64,000 bases of DNA, taken from contig NZ_JALIQP010000001.1 in assembly GCF_023566055.1 (NCBI RefSeq), positions 310,001-374,000 on the forward strand. The letters run 5' to 3'. Positions 17,123-25,142 of this stretch are shown one piece after another. The notes beneath the pieces were generated by a model. It did no database searches. It had not been told where the DNA came from and saw only the letters and a program-made list of their open reading frames with translations. The stretch is from Halosolutus amylolyticus (GTDB taxonomy: Archaea > Halobacteriota > Halobacteria > Halobacteriales > Natrialbaceae). Each line of letters begins with the position of its first letter. Positions within the stretch are counted from its first letter, which is position 1. Position numbers and translations under genes: made by a program.

Positions 17123-19146
17123 GCGCGTTCACCTCCGGTGGCGTCGTCAGTGTCACCGTCGGCGTTTCTCGCGCCGTCGGTATCGTCGTCGTCGCAGTCA
17201 CCGTCATCGCGTCCGCCGTCGGCGCGACTGTCGGCGTCCGACGCGTCCCCGCTCGCCACCGATCCGGTGGAGCGAGCCGTTTCGGTCTCGGACGCCTGCC
17301 CGCCGCCGAGTCCCGCGACGACTTCGTCGACCGAGAGGGCGGGCAGCGCGTCGTCCTGGCCCGTTTCGGTCGCCAGCCGGTTCGAGAGCGCCACCGACTG
17401 CGGCGGTTCGAGTTCCCACCGTTCGAGGAGCGACTCGTCGGCGAACAGTTCCCGCGTCGGTCGATCGAAGACCTTCTCGCCGTCAGCCATCACGACCGTC
17501 CGCGGCGCGTAGCGGGCGACGGTGTGCATGCTGTGGGTGACCATCACGACGGTCACCCCCGCCTCCCGGTTGAGGCGGGCGACGAGATCCATGAACCGAT
17601 CGCGCTGGGTCGCGTCGAGGCCAGTCGTCGGCTCGTCGAAGACGATCGCGTCGGGGTCGGTCGCGAGGATCGACGCCAGCGCGACCCGCTGGCGCTGCCC
17701 TTTCGAGAGGGCGAACGGGTCCGCGTCCTCCAGCCCGTCGAGTTCGACCGTCTCGATGGCGTCTTCGATCGCCCGATCGAGTTCTTCGCCCTCCATGCCG
17801 AAGTTCTCGGGGCCGAACGCGACCTCTTCGCGGACGGTGTCGGCGAAGATCTGGTGGTCGGGGTTCTGGAAGACGTAGCCGACCGAGCGGCCGACCTCGC
17901 TCATCGAGCGGTCCGAAACCTCCTCCCCGCGCCAGCGCGCGCTCCCCGCGTCGGGTTCGAGCAGTCCGTTCAGGTGCTTCGCAAGGGTCGTCTTCCCGCT
18001 GCCGTTGTGACCGACGATCGCGACGACCTCTCGCTCGTTGACCGTGAGGTCGACGTTGTCGACCGCCCGCACCGTCTCCCGATCGGTCTCGTACTCGTGG
18101 ACGATGCCCTCGAGTTCGAACAGCGGTTCGCCGGTGTCGCGTCCGGTGTCGGCCGGTGCGCCGGGGAGCGCCGCGTCGCGACGCGCGGGCGGCGTCCAGG
18201 TGAGGCCGCGATCGAGGACGGCGTCGGCGGCCTCCTCGGGGTACAGCGGCAGGTCCTCACGGACCCAGCCGAGTCGATCGAACACCTCGACGACCGGCGG
18301 CACGGCAACGCGTGCGTTCCGGAGCGCCTCGACGTCGGTGAACACGTCGCGGGCCGGCCCCTCGCGATACACGCGACCGGCGCGAAGCAGGACGGCCCGG
18401 TCGGCCAGTAGCGCCTCCTCGATCTCGTGGGTGACCAGCACGATCGTCTCCGGGCCAGGCCACCCCTCGGGGGCGCTCGCTCCGTCGGCGTCCGCGAGCG
18501 AGCGGATCACCGACAGCGTGTCGTGACTCCCCGCCGGATCGAGGTCGCTGGTCGGTTCGTCGAGCAACAGCAGGTCGGGGTGGTTCGCGACGACGCCGGC
18601 GAAGACGAGGCGCTGTTTCTGTCCGCCCGAGAGCGCGTCCGGCGGGCGTCTGCGCGCGAGATCGTCGAGTCCCGCGATCTCGAGCGCGTGATCGGCCCGG
18701 GGGTCGATATCGGCCGGTGGGATCGCGAGGTTTTCGGGACCGAAGGCGACCTCGCTCTGGACGCTCGTCCCGAACAGTTGTGCCTCGTAATCCTGGAGAA
18801 CCATCCCGACGTCGGCGGCCATCTCCGGCACGCGAGCGGCGGTCGCGTCCCGACCGAGGACATTCACGTCGCCCGCGAACGACCCGGTGATGAAGTTCGG
18901 AATGATCGAGTTGAACGTCCGCAACAGCGTCGACTTGCCGCCGCCGCTGGCGCCCATCACCACGGTGAACGCTCCGGCGGGAACGTCGAGGTCGAGACCG
19001 CGAAGGACGGCGCCGCCGCGCTCGTCCGGGTCGTAGTCCTCGACGTCGGCGAACGAGTCCGCCGGCGGCAGATCGAGGCCGCGCTCGTAGGCGAAGACGA
19101 CGTCCCGCAGAACCGCCGCGTCCTCGTCGGTCGAGTCAGTGTCCAT
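17119..19146 (-). CDS. ecfA: Fused ECF ATPase (EcfA1-EcfA2)
   Basis: This 675-residue protein contains two complete ABC ATPase domains in one chain. Domain 1 (about 10-280) has Walker A GASGGGKST, signature LSGGQKQRL and Walker B LLLLDEPTSDLD. Domain 2 (about 330-570) has Walker A GHNGSGKTT, signature LSKGQRQRV and AIVFDEPTTGLD. Most bacteria use two separate ATPases for this job; fusion is a known archaeal variant. The last 80 residues are a low-complexity acidic Asp/Ala/Gly tail rich in ATPase-free sequence, probably a halophilic extension. It sits between the S and T genes, 40 nt after the first and overlapping the second. Confidence 0.92.
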   Translation of the reverse strand: MDTDSTDEDAAVLRDVVFAYERGLDLPPADSFADVEDYDPDERGGAVLRGLDLDVPAGAFTVVMGASGGGKSTLLRTFNSIIPNFITGSFAGDVNVLGRDATAARVPEMAADVGMVLQDYEAQLFGTSVQSEVAFGPENLAIPPADIDPRADHALEIAGLDDLARRRPPDALSGGQKQRLVFAGVVANHPDLLLLDEPTSDLDPAGSHDTLSVIRSLADADGASAPEGWPGPETIVLVTHEIEEALLADRAVLLRAGRVYREGPARDVFTDVEALRNARVAVPPVVEVFDRLGWVREDLPLYPEEAADAVLDRGLTWTPPARRDAALPGAPADTGRDTGEPLFELEGIVHEYETDRETVRAVDNVDLTVNEREVVAIVGHNGSGKTTLAKHLNGLLEPDAGSARWRGEEVSDRSMSEVGRSVGYVFQNPDHQIFADTVREEVAFGPENFGMEGEELDRAIEDAIETVELDGLEDADPFALSKGQRQRVALASILATDPDAIVFDEPTTGLDATQRDRFMDLVARLNREAGVTVVMVTHSMHTVARYAPRTVVMADGEKVFDRPTRELFADESLLERWELEPPQSVALSNRLATETGQDDALPALSVDEVVAGLGGGQASETETARSTGSVASGDASDADSRADGGRDDGDCDDDDTDGARNADGDTDDATGGERA

Positions 19147-19186
19147 GATATCGAATACAGGTGGATTATAGGTTAAAACAGCGTGG

Positions 19187-20029
19187 TTAGTCGATCAGTT
19201 CGGAGAGTCGCTCGCCGGAGATTGAGGTCAGTCCGAGGAAGATCAAGAACGCGATCGCGCCGAGGGCGATCTGGACGGTCGCGCCGCCCTCGCCGAACGT
19301 CGCCCCCTGATCGGCGGCGAACGGGACGTCCTGGACGCCCATCGAGATAGCGATTCCGACGACGACCCAGGCGATCGCGATCGTCAGCAGTCCGAGCGCG
19401 GCCGTCTGGGCCTGTCCCGTACCAGTGTCCGGCAGATCCTCGTCGTGGAGCAGATCGGTGTAGAGTAGCCCCATCCGCTTGATGCGCGGGTACGTCAGGT
19501 ACAGCAGCGGCGGTCCGAGCACGACCGTCGCGAGCGTGTTGTTCAGGAAGATCAGCGTCCCGAGCACCGAGAAGGGGAAGAGTCCGAGCACCTCGAGTCC
19601 CCAGGCGATGATCGCCGCACACGCCGCCGAGGCCGCGACGGCGACGGCGACGAACTCGACGAGCTGGCGACCGGCGTTCTCGCGGAAGTCGGGTTCGACG
19701 CCGCTCGAGAGGGGACCGAGGTTCCCCCAGAGCTTGTAGCCGAGCATGCCGAAGAAGAAGTTTCCGATGAAGCCGAACAGGCTCCCCGGACCGAACGTAC
19801 CGGCGAAGATGTCGTTGATCAGGTTCCCGATCGCCGACCCCCAGGCCGCCGCCGGACCGAACATGAGGCCAAAGATCACCGGAATGACGTTTCCGGGACG
19901 AACCGCCGTGATCCCCGGGACGAGCACTAACCCGGCGAAGGGAATCAGCAGTGCGGCGTACACTGCCGCCACGACCGCTACTAACATGATCATCCGCGTG
20001 TCCCGCCACATCGTGACAAGTTCTCGCAT
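19187..20029 (-). CDS. ECF transporter substrate-binding (S) component
   Basis: This 280-residue membrane protein has about six to seven helices. The segment AVRPGNVIPVIFGLMFGPAA followed by GNLINDIFAGTFGPGSLFGF resembles QueT/HmpT-type S components, which confer substrate specificity on the ATPase-EcfT module. It is the first gene of the operon, with a TATA box near 20052-20060. The C-terminal part is longer than in bacterial S subunits and adds two helices and the tail SISGERLSELID. The substrate (a vitamin, queuosine precursor or metal) cannot be assigned, and no riboswitch was recognised upstream. Confidence 0.82.
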   Translation of the reverse strand: MRELVTMWRDTRMIMLVAVVAAVYAALLIPFAGLVLVPGITAVRPGNVIPVIFGLMFGPAAAWGSAIGNLINDIFAGTFGPGSLFGFIGNFFFGMLGYKLWGNLGPLSSGVEPDFRENAGRQLVEFVAVAVAASAACAAIIAWGLEVLGLFPFSVLGTLIFLNNTLATVVLGPPLLYLTYPRIKRMGLLYTDLLHDEDLPDTGTGQAQTAALGLLTIAIAWVVVGIAISMGVQDVPFAADQGATFGEGGATVQIALGAIAFLIFLGLTSISGERLSELID

Positions 20030-20051
20030 TGCCTTACAAAGCTCAGAACTA

Positions 20052-20060
20052 CCACTTAAA
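20052..20060 (-). promoter_or_regulatory. TATA box of the ECF operon
   Basis: On the minus strand the motif TTTAAGTGG is centred about 27 bp before the ATG at 20029. The surrounding 60 bp are AT-rich compared with the genome. The transcript is expected to be nearly leaderless, which argues against a long 5' riboswitch. Confidence 0.6.
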
Positions 20061-20149
20061 CGTACCTATTATGAAAGTTACAAATCTGTCGAATCGGGCG
20101 AGAGTAAACCGCTCGGCGCGGGTTCCCAGGGGCAGGAACAGGGGGTCCG

Positions 20150-20929
20150 TCACGAAACGCACTTGGAGACGAGGTCGACGAGTTCCGCGCGCAGATCGAC
20201 GGTCACGGCACCGACGAACCAGTCCTCGCCGGTCGCCGTCCGGAGTCCGCTCTCGGCCGCGAAGAGTTCCCCCAGAAGCTGTTCTTCCCGATCGGGCCGA
20301 TAGGAGACGACGCCGTCCAGTCGTCCCCGGGCGAGGAGCCCCCAGTGAACCGTCGGGCTCCAGCTCTCGAGGCGGCGCTTGCAGCGGTCCTCAATCGCGC
20401 GGTTGATCGCGTCGGAGACCGCACGCCGATCGGGCTGGCGTTTCACGTCGTGGCCGATGACCGAGACGACCGTGGCGGTCGCGGGATCGGCGTCGCGGTC
20501 GGCGCTGACCGGGTGGCCGTTGTACCTGACGCCCTCGCCGCGCCGTCCCACGTACAGGTCGTCGAGCATCGGTACGTAGGCGACGCCCAGAACCGGTTCG
20601 TCGTCGGCGAGGACCGTCACCGCCGAGGCGAACGACGGCAGTCCGGATTCGAAGTTGTTCGTTCCGTCGAGCGGGTCGACGACCCACTCGTACGCGCCGT
20701 TCCCCTCGTGAACGCCCGACTCCTCGGCGTCGATCCGGTGGTCGGGAAACGCCGATCGGACGACCGCGAGCATGCGCTCTTCCGCGCCCGTATCGGCGCT
20801 CGACTTCACGTCGTGTGCGGACCGATCGGCGGACGTCTGCCCGGTCCGGTAGATCTCCCGCAGGTACCGCCCGCCGACGGTACAGGCTTCGATCGCGGTT
20901 CCCTCGATCGCGGAGAGTGTCGACTCCAT
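20150..20929 (-). CDS. Inositol monophosphatase-family phosphatase, divergent
   Basis: This 259-residue member of the Mg2+-dependent IMPase/FBPase fold has the first metal-site motif IDAEESG near residue 66 and the second, WVVDPLDGTNNF, near 81-92. The third canonical motif, WDxAAGxxLxxEAGG, is not seen; the aligned region reads REEQLLGELFAAESGLR. The tryptophan-aspartate pair that helps bind metal and substrate is therefore absent. It may act on an unusual substrate or be partly impaired. It faces away from the MazG-like gene across a 92-bp gap. Confidence 0.8.
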   Translation of the reverse strand: MESTLSAIEGTAIEACTVGGRYLREIYRTGQTSADRSAHDVKSSADTGAEERMLAVVRSAFPDHRIDAEESGVHEGNGAYEWVVDPLDGTNNFESGLPSFASAVTVLADDEPVLGVAYVPMLDDLYVGRRGEGVRYNGHPVSADRDADPATATVVSVIGHDVKRQPDRRAVSDAINRAIEDRCKRRLESWSPTVHWGLLARGRLDGVVSYRPDREEQLLGELFAAESGLRTATGEDWFVGAVTVDLRAELVDLVSKCVS

Positions 20930-21021
20930 AGGTCGAGTCGTTGATCGGTACGTCGCCTTGAACGTTTCTTTCGACAGGTAGAAATCGTGTCATTCTTCGG
21001 GCGACCGATTCTCGAACGGAT

Positions 21022-21330
21022 ATGGACGAACAACAGCGACAGGTCGCCGACTTCGTCGAGGCGCACGGACTCGAGACCCCGCCCGCGTACAGGCTCCTCG
21101 ATCTCGTCTCGGAGGTCGGCGAACTCGCGAAGGACGCGAACGAGTCGACCGACTACGGGAGCACGCCCGAGACGGTCTCGATCGAACCGGACGAGATCGG
21201 CGACGCGCTGTTCGCCCTGCTGGCGATCGCCGACGCGCTCGAGATCGACGCCGAGGAGGCGCTCGAGACGGCCATGGCGAAGTACGACGCCAGAATGGAC
21301 GAGCGCGACACCCCGGGATCGGGGACCTAA
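21022..21330 (+). CDS. MazG-like nucleotide pyrophosphohydrolase
   Basis: This 102-residue all-helical protein has the EExxE...ExxD-type metal site of the MazG superfamily: LVSEVGELAKDAN near residue 32 and EIGDALFALL near 66. Such proteins hydrolyse NTPs, often abnormal ones, to NMP and pyrophosphate. It is the small single-domain form. Its start at 21022 (MDEQQRQVADFVE) is well placed. A short tandem repeat follows the stop. The exact nucleotide preference is unknown. Confidence 0.82.
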   Translation: MDEQQRQVADFVEAHGLETPPAYRLLDLVSEVGELAKDANESTDYGSTPETVSIEPDEIGDALFALLAIADALEIDAEEALETAMAKYDARMDERDTPGSGT

Positions 21331-21334
21331 TGCC

Positions 21335-21372
21335 GGGAGCGGGGGCCTGAAGTGGGAGCGGGGGCCTGAAGT
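21335..21372. repeat. Short tandem repeat (2 x 19 bp plus part)
   Basis: The unit GGGAGCGGGGGCCTGAAGT occurs at 21335-21353 and 21354-21372, and a partial third copy (GGGAGCGG) begins at 21374. It fills the gap between the MazG-like gene and the convergent HD-domain gene. It is probably slippage-derived. Confidence 0.8.
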
Positions 21373-21391
21373 CGGGAGCGGAACCGCGCGG

Positions 21392-22567
21392 TCAGGGTGC
21401 CGGATCGCCGTCGACGTCGAGCACCGTCGCCGCCGCCTCGCGAACGGGCGCGAGGTCGTCGGGCGGGGCGTACACCCCGAGCCGCCAGATCTCGCGCGCG
21501 CAGGCGTCGAGACCGGCGACGAGCGACGATCGCTCCTCGAGTCGGCGCGGCTCCCCGTCGACGACGACCGTCGCCCGCGACTCGGGCGAAGACGGGTCGC
21601 CCGGGCTGTCGAGGATCACCGCCGACGGATCGACGCCCGCCTCGCCCGCGATCTCGCGCTCGAGGTCGCGCGTGCGATCGTACCCGATCTCGACGAACCG
21701 ATCGGGGACGGCCCCCCGCCTGGCCCACAGCGCCCGCTTGTAGAGCGATCGATCGCGGAGGCGACGCGCCAGGTCGCTCGTCGGTTCGTAGTCGGCGAGC
21801 GTCGCCAGCAGTTCCTCGTCGGTCAGCCTCGCGAAGTTCTCGGGAGCGACCTCCCCGTCGGCGAGGAGGCGTTCGCTCGCCCGATCGAGCATCGAACCGG
21901 CGATCCGTGAGACGTGGTGGCGGTAGACGGTCGCGTTCATCAGCGTCCGGGCGATCAGCGCGCTCTCGGCGGTCGCGACGTTGCCGTCGGCCAGCGCGAG
22001 GTCGCCGTCGACGATCCGGAAGGCACGCACCAGCCGCGCGTGGTCGATCGTTCCGTAGGGGACGCCGGTGTGGTGGGCGTCCCGCACGAGGTAGTCCATC
22101 CGATCGACGTCGAGCGCGCCGGAGACGAGATCGCCGAGTGGGCCGCGACCGTCGACCGTCGCGGCGACGGCCGCGGGATCGAGCCCCTGTTCCTCCAGGA
22201 CCGCCCCGAGTTCCGTTGCCGCGAGCAGCCACTCGATCTCGTCGTGGTGGCGACCCAGGTGGCGCTCGATCGCGGCCTCGGTCTGGTGACCGAACGGGCC
22301 GTGCCCGACGTCGTGGACCAGCGCCGCGGCGCGGAGGCGATCGGCGAGCGCCGAGTCGAGGTCGAGCTGGTCGACCGCGTTCGAGGCGAGGTGGTAGACG
22401 CCGAGACTGTGTTCGAACCGGGTGTGGTTCGCGGAGGGGTAGACGAGCTGGACGGTACTCAGTTGCCGGACGTAGCGGAGCCGCTGCATCGGCGCGGTGT
22501 CCAGCAGCGCCTCCGCGACGGGGCCGAGTTCGATGTAGTCGTGGACGCTGTCCTTGATCGTCGTCAT
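21392..22567 (-). CDS. HD-domain phosphohydrolase
   Basis: This 391-residue metal-dependent phosphohydrolase belongs to the dGTPase/SamHD-like HD family. The metal site is visible as HTRFEHSLGVYHLA near residue 49 and AALVHDVGHGPFGH near 86. The sequence YIELGPVAEALLDTAPMQRL at the N-terminus is typical of the YdhJ/archaeal SamHD-type proteins. A downstream segment DRMDYLVRDAHHTGVPYG supports this. Substrates may be dNTPs, but this is inference. It appears to be a single transcription unit convergent with the MazG-like gene. Confidence 0.88.
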   Translation of the reverse strand: MTTIKDSVHDYIELGPVAEALLDTAPMQRLRYVRQLSTVQLVYPSANHTRFEHSLGVYHLASNAVDQLDLDSALADRLRAAALVHDVGHGPFGHQTEAAIERHLGRHHDEIEWLLAATELGAVLEEQGLDPAAVAATVDGRGPLGDLVSGALDVDRMDYLVRDAHHTGVPYGTIDHARLVRAFRIVDGDLALADGNVATAESALIARTLMNATVYRHHVSRIAGSMLDRASERLLADGEVAPENFARLTDEELLATLADYEPTSDLARRLRDRSLYKRALWARRGAVPDRFVEIGYDRTRDLEREIAGEAGVDPSAVILDSPGDPSSPESRATVVVDGEPRRLEERSSLVAGLDACAREIWRLGVYAPPDDLAPVREAAATVLDVDGDPAP

Positions 22568-22654
22568 GGACGATACACTCGTGAGTGGGGCCTTAGCCGC
22601 GGTGGTCTCCGGCGAACGCGAGCGTGGGCCGACGACGCGCGGTCTCGCCGGTGG

Positions 22655-23155
22655 CTACAGCACCGATCGATCGATCTGGTCGTAGGTGGCCTCGAGCGTG
22701 CCCGAGTTGTCGATCACGACGTGGTCGCGTTCGATCGGGTCGAAGGTCCGTTTGAGTTGCAGGTACTGGTCGAACGCGGCGTCGCTGACGGAGTCGGTCC
22801 GGTTCTCGATGCGATCCCTGACGACGTCGACGTCGCAGGTCACGCGCACGAACTGCACTGCGGCGTCCGCTTCGCGGGCGGTCGCGGCCGCCCGATCGCG
22901 AAACCGTTTCGCGCGGAACGTCGCGTCGAGGACGACGTCCGAGCCCGATTCGAGGGCGTCCCGTGCGCACGCGAGAAGTTCCTCGTAGGTCGTGTCGGTC
23001 TCCTCGTCGGTGTAGTCCGGGTCCGGGAACAGCCGTTTTCGAACCTCGTCGCTGCGGTATCGGTCCGCCGGCAGTCGCTCTGCAGTGTAGGCGGACGCGG
23101 CGGATTTTCCCACCCCCGGGAGGCCACAGTAGACGATCAGCGTTGGACGGTGCAC
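22655..23155 (-). CDS. P-loop kinase (AAA_33/zeta-toxin-like fold)
   Basis: This 166-residue nucleotide-binding protein has a Walker A GLPGVGKSAAS at residues 11-21, an Asp-containing RSDEVRKRLF at about 34-43 and a Walker B-like VVLDATFRAKRFR near 74. The arrangement resembles the small P-loop kinases that include polynucleotide 5'-kinase and gluconate kinase-type enzymes. The phosphate acceptor is unknown. It lies between the two HD-domain genes on the same strand. Confidence 0.82.
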   Translation of the reverse strand: MHRPTLIVYCGLPGVGKSAASAYTAERLPADRYRSDEVRKRLFPDPDYTDEETDTTYEELLACARDALESGSDVVLDATFRAKRFRDRAAATAREADAAVQFVRVTCDVDVVRDRIENRTDSVSDAAFDQYLQLKRTFDPIERDHVVIDNSGTLEATYDQIDRSVL

Positions 23156-23258
23156 GGTCTCTCATGGCGGGGACCGGTACTAAATCGAACCGGTTCCGGA
23201 GTCCGTCGGAACCGGCCTCCCGAACTCTCTGAACGCCGTCGTCGCCGGCGTGCCGTCC

Positions 23259-23966
23259 TCACCGGAGCCCCAGCGTCCGTGCCCGCTCCCGGAATAGGTC
23301 CGAATCGGCCACGTTCGACTCGAGCGCGTCCGGATCGTACTCGAGCGGCGGCGACTCGTGGTCGCTCTCGGGCAGGTGAACCGACAGTTCGTGCCGGCCG
23401 ACGGCCGAATCCGCCGCGTCGACCACCGTCAGGTCCGCGGCCGTCACCTCGACGTCGAGTGCGTCCCGGACCGCCCGGGCGAGTCGCTTCTCGGCGTGGG
23501 TGTAGCCGGGGAGACTCCGCTTTACCGGCGCAGGCACGTCCGAGAGGTACGCTTCCGGGGCATCGTGGAGCAAGCCCCAGCGCTGGGCGGCCCGACTGCC
23601 CCCGCGCGCCTCGACCTCGCGGCTCACGTGCACCGAGTGGCGTGCGACGCTGTAGAAGCGCGTTCCCTGGCCGGTGAAGCGGCTGAGGTTCGACAGCGCG
23701 TGGGCGACGTCGTCCAGGTCGATCGCCGCCGGATCGGGATCGAGCGGCGTAATCGTCTCGCCCGATATCGTATCGATCGCGCCGTGGCCGCCGTTCGCGG
23801 CCGCGAGGAGGTCCTGTAACTCCCCCGCGACGGATTCGAACCGGGCCCGGAACTCGTCGTCGCTCCCGTCGGCCGCGTGGAGGTCCTGTCGCAACGCTCC
23901 CAGTTCCGTCTGGAGGTCGCCGATCCGGCGGGAGAGGGGCCCGACGTCGTCGTCCGGTTCGACCAT
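23259..23966 (-). CDS. HD-domain hydrolase, YfbR-like
   Basis: This 235-residue protein has a C-terminal HD hydrolase domain. The metal motif is ARHSVHVSREVEAR near residue 107 with GLLHDAPEAYLSDVPAPVKR near 130, the hallmark of YfbR-type 5'-deoxynucleotidases. The first 65 residues are an acidic coiled-coil-like extension (RIGDLQTELGALRQDLH) not found in YfbR. The ATG at 23966 (MVEPDDDVG) is chosen; an upstream start would add seven residues. It is divergent from the NucS-N/zinc-finger gene. Confidence 0.82.
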   Translation of the reverse strand: MVEPDDDVGPLSRRIGDLQTELGALRQDLHAADGSDDEFRARFESVAGELQDLLAAANGGHGAIDTISGETITPLDPDPAAIDLDDVAHALSNLSRFTGQGTRFYSVARHSVHVSREVEARGGSRAAQRWGLLHDAPEAYLSDVPAPVKRSLPGYTHAEKRLARAVRDALDVEVTAADLTVVDAADSAVGRHELSVHLPESDHESPPLEYDPDALESNVADSDLFRERARTLGLR

Positions 23967-24063
23967 ACTGGTCGTCAGCGGAGACACTCAATAAATGTGT
24001 TCCGTCGTCCGGAACCTCGACGTCACCTGGTCGGTCGCAGCCGGTCACACCACCGTCCGCGGG

Positions 24064-24071
24064 TTTAAGTA
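24064..24071 (+). promoter_or_regulatory. TATA box of the NucS-N/zinc-finger gene
   Basis: The motif TTTAAGTA is centred about 26 bp before the ATG at 24094. It decides the start there rather than at the earlier in-frame start at 23995. Confidence 0.65.
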
Positions 24072-24093
24072 CCAAACCGCGGCCAGACGTCCC

Positions 24094-24864
24094 ATGATCG
24101 ACGACGCGATTCGCGTGCTCGCCGGTGACTGCACCGTGATCACGGACGGAACCGATCGCGAGGAGTATCGCGGCCGGGTGACCACGATCGTCAAACCCGA
24201 CAACACCGTGCTGGTCCACGACGTCGACGGCTACCAGCCCGTCGCGTGGCTCACCCGCGCCGACGCGATATCCAGCGATCGCGCCGACGGCTTCACCCTC
24301 GTGGCGACGAAGGACACCCAGACCCTCCGGATCGCCGCCCACGAACAGGACGGGTTCGCCCACTACCCGAGTTCGGCCGCCGGCACCCCTGTCGGCACCT
24401 GTCCGGCGTGTGACGGCGCGCTCGTGCGATCGTCCGGCGTCCACTGCGTCGGCTGTGGCGACCGGTACGGCGTTCCGTCGGACGCGACGATCCGGGACGA
24501 GCGCTGTGACTGCGACTGCGGGCTCCCGAAGATGCGCGTCGAGCGCGGCCTCGCCTTCACCGTCTGTCTCGATCGCGACTGCGAGTCGCTCGACGACGCC
24601 GTCCGCGAGGCGTTCGATCGGGAGTGGGCCTGTCCCGAATCGGGCTGTGACGGCGACCTCCGGGTCCTCCGCCGCGGCGGCCTGATCGCCGGCTGCGAGC
24701 ACTATCCCGACTGCGACACCGGCTTCGCGATTCCAGCCGGTATCGTCGACGGCGAGTGCGCCTGCGGCCTCCCGACGTTCGAAACGCCGAACGGGACACG
24801 CTGTCTCGACGCCACCTGCGAACGGGTGATCGAGGGATCGATCGGGGCCGCGGGTGACGACTGA
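24094..24864 (+). CDS. NucS N-terminal-like domain with C4 zinc fingers
   Basis: This 256-residue protein begins with a domain (about 1-85) resembling the N-terminal DNA-binding half of endonuclease NucS (DUF91): EEYRGRVTTIVKPDNTVLVH followed by GYQPVAWL. The expected NucS nuclease half is not present. Instead there are several cysteine-rich modules of topoisomerase C4 type, including CPACDGALVRSSGVHCVGC near 109, CDCDCGLPKM near 139, CPESGCDGDL near 178 and CACGLPTFE near 218. The protein probably binds single-stranded or branched DNA. Catalysis is not indicated. The start is set by a TATA box 26 bp upstream. Confidence 0.8.
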   Translation: MIDDAIRVLAGDCTVITDGTDREEYRGRVTTIVKPDNTVLVHDVDGYQPVAWLTRADAISSDRADGFTLVATKDTQTLRIAAHEQDGFAHYPSSAAGTPVGTCPACDGALVRSSGVHCVGCGDRYGVPSDATIRDERCDCDCGLPKMRVERGLAFTVCLDRDCESLDDAVREAFDREWACPESGCDGDLRVLRRGGLIAGCEHYPDCDTGFAIPAGIVDGECACGLPTFETPNGTRCLDATCERVIEGSIGAAGDD

Positions 24865-24944
24865 GCCTCAACTGGACACCCGCCGGACCGGTACCGATCG
24901 TCCACCGGACTGAGCCGCTCGTCCAACCCACCGCGGGCGGGAAT

Positions 24945-25050
24945 GAAAGGGGCTGGCACGATCGACGAACCCCGACGATGTAAGGACCGCAGGAGCGAAG
25001 CGACGAGGACCGCAGCGAGTCGCGGGAGTCGATTCGTGCCAGGGGCTTTC
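24945..25050 (+). ncRNA. Possible structured RNA or hairpin upstream of endA
   Basis: The 278-bp gap before endA holds a potential long stem. GAAAG (24945-24949) can pair with CTTTC (25046-25050), and TGGCACGA (24954-24961) with TCGTGCCA (25034-25041). The loop contains a direct repeat of AGGACCGCAG. It could be a small RNA, a terminator for the upstream gene or a remnant repeat. No promoter is obvious, so this is only a candidate. Confidence 0.3.
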
Positions 25051-25142
25051 AGGATGGGCCACCTCGGTTCGATCACGCTCGAATCGGGCTCACGTGGGAC
25101 TCGATCCGCAGTCACTTAGTGCCCGACGGCAAAGCCACTGGT

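Noticed and set aside
20030-20149. Possible cobalamin or other riboswitch before the ECF operon
   Set aside because: The TATA box lies 27 bp before the ATG, so there is no room for a leader RNA, and no conserved riboswitch core was seen.
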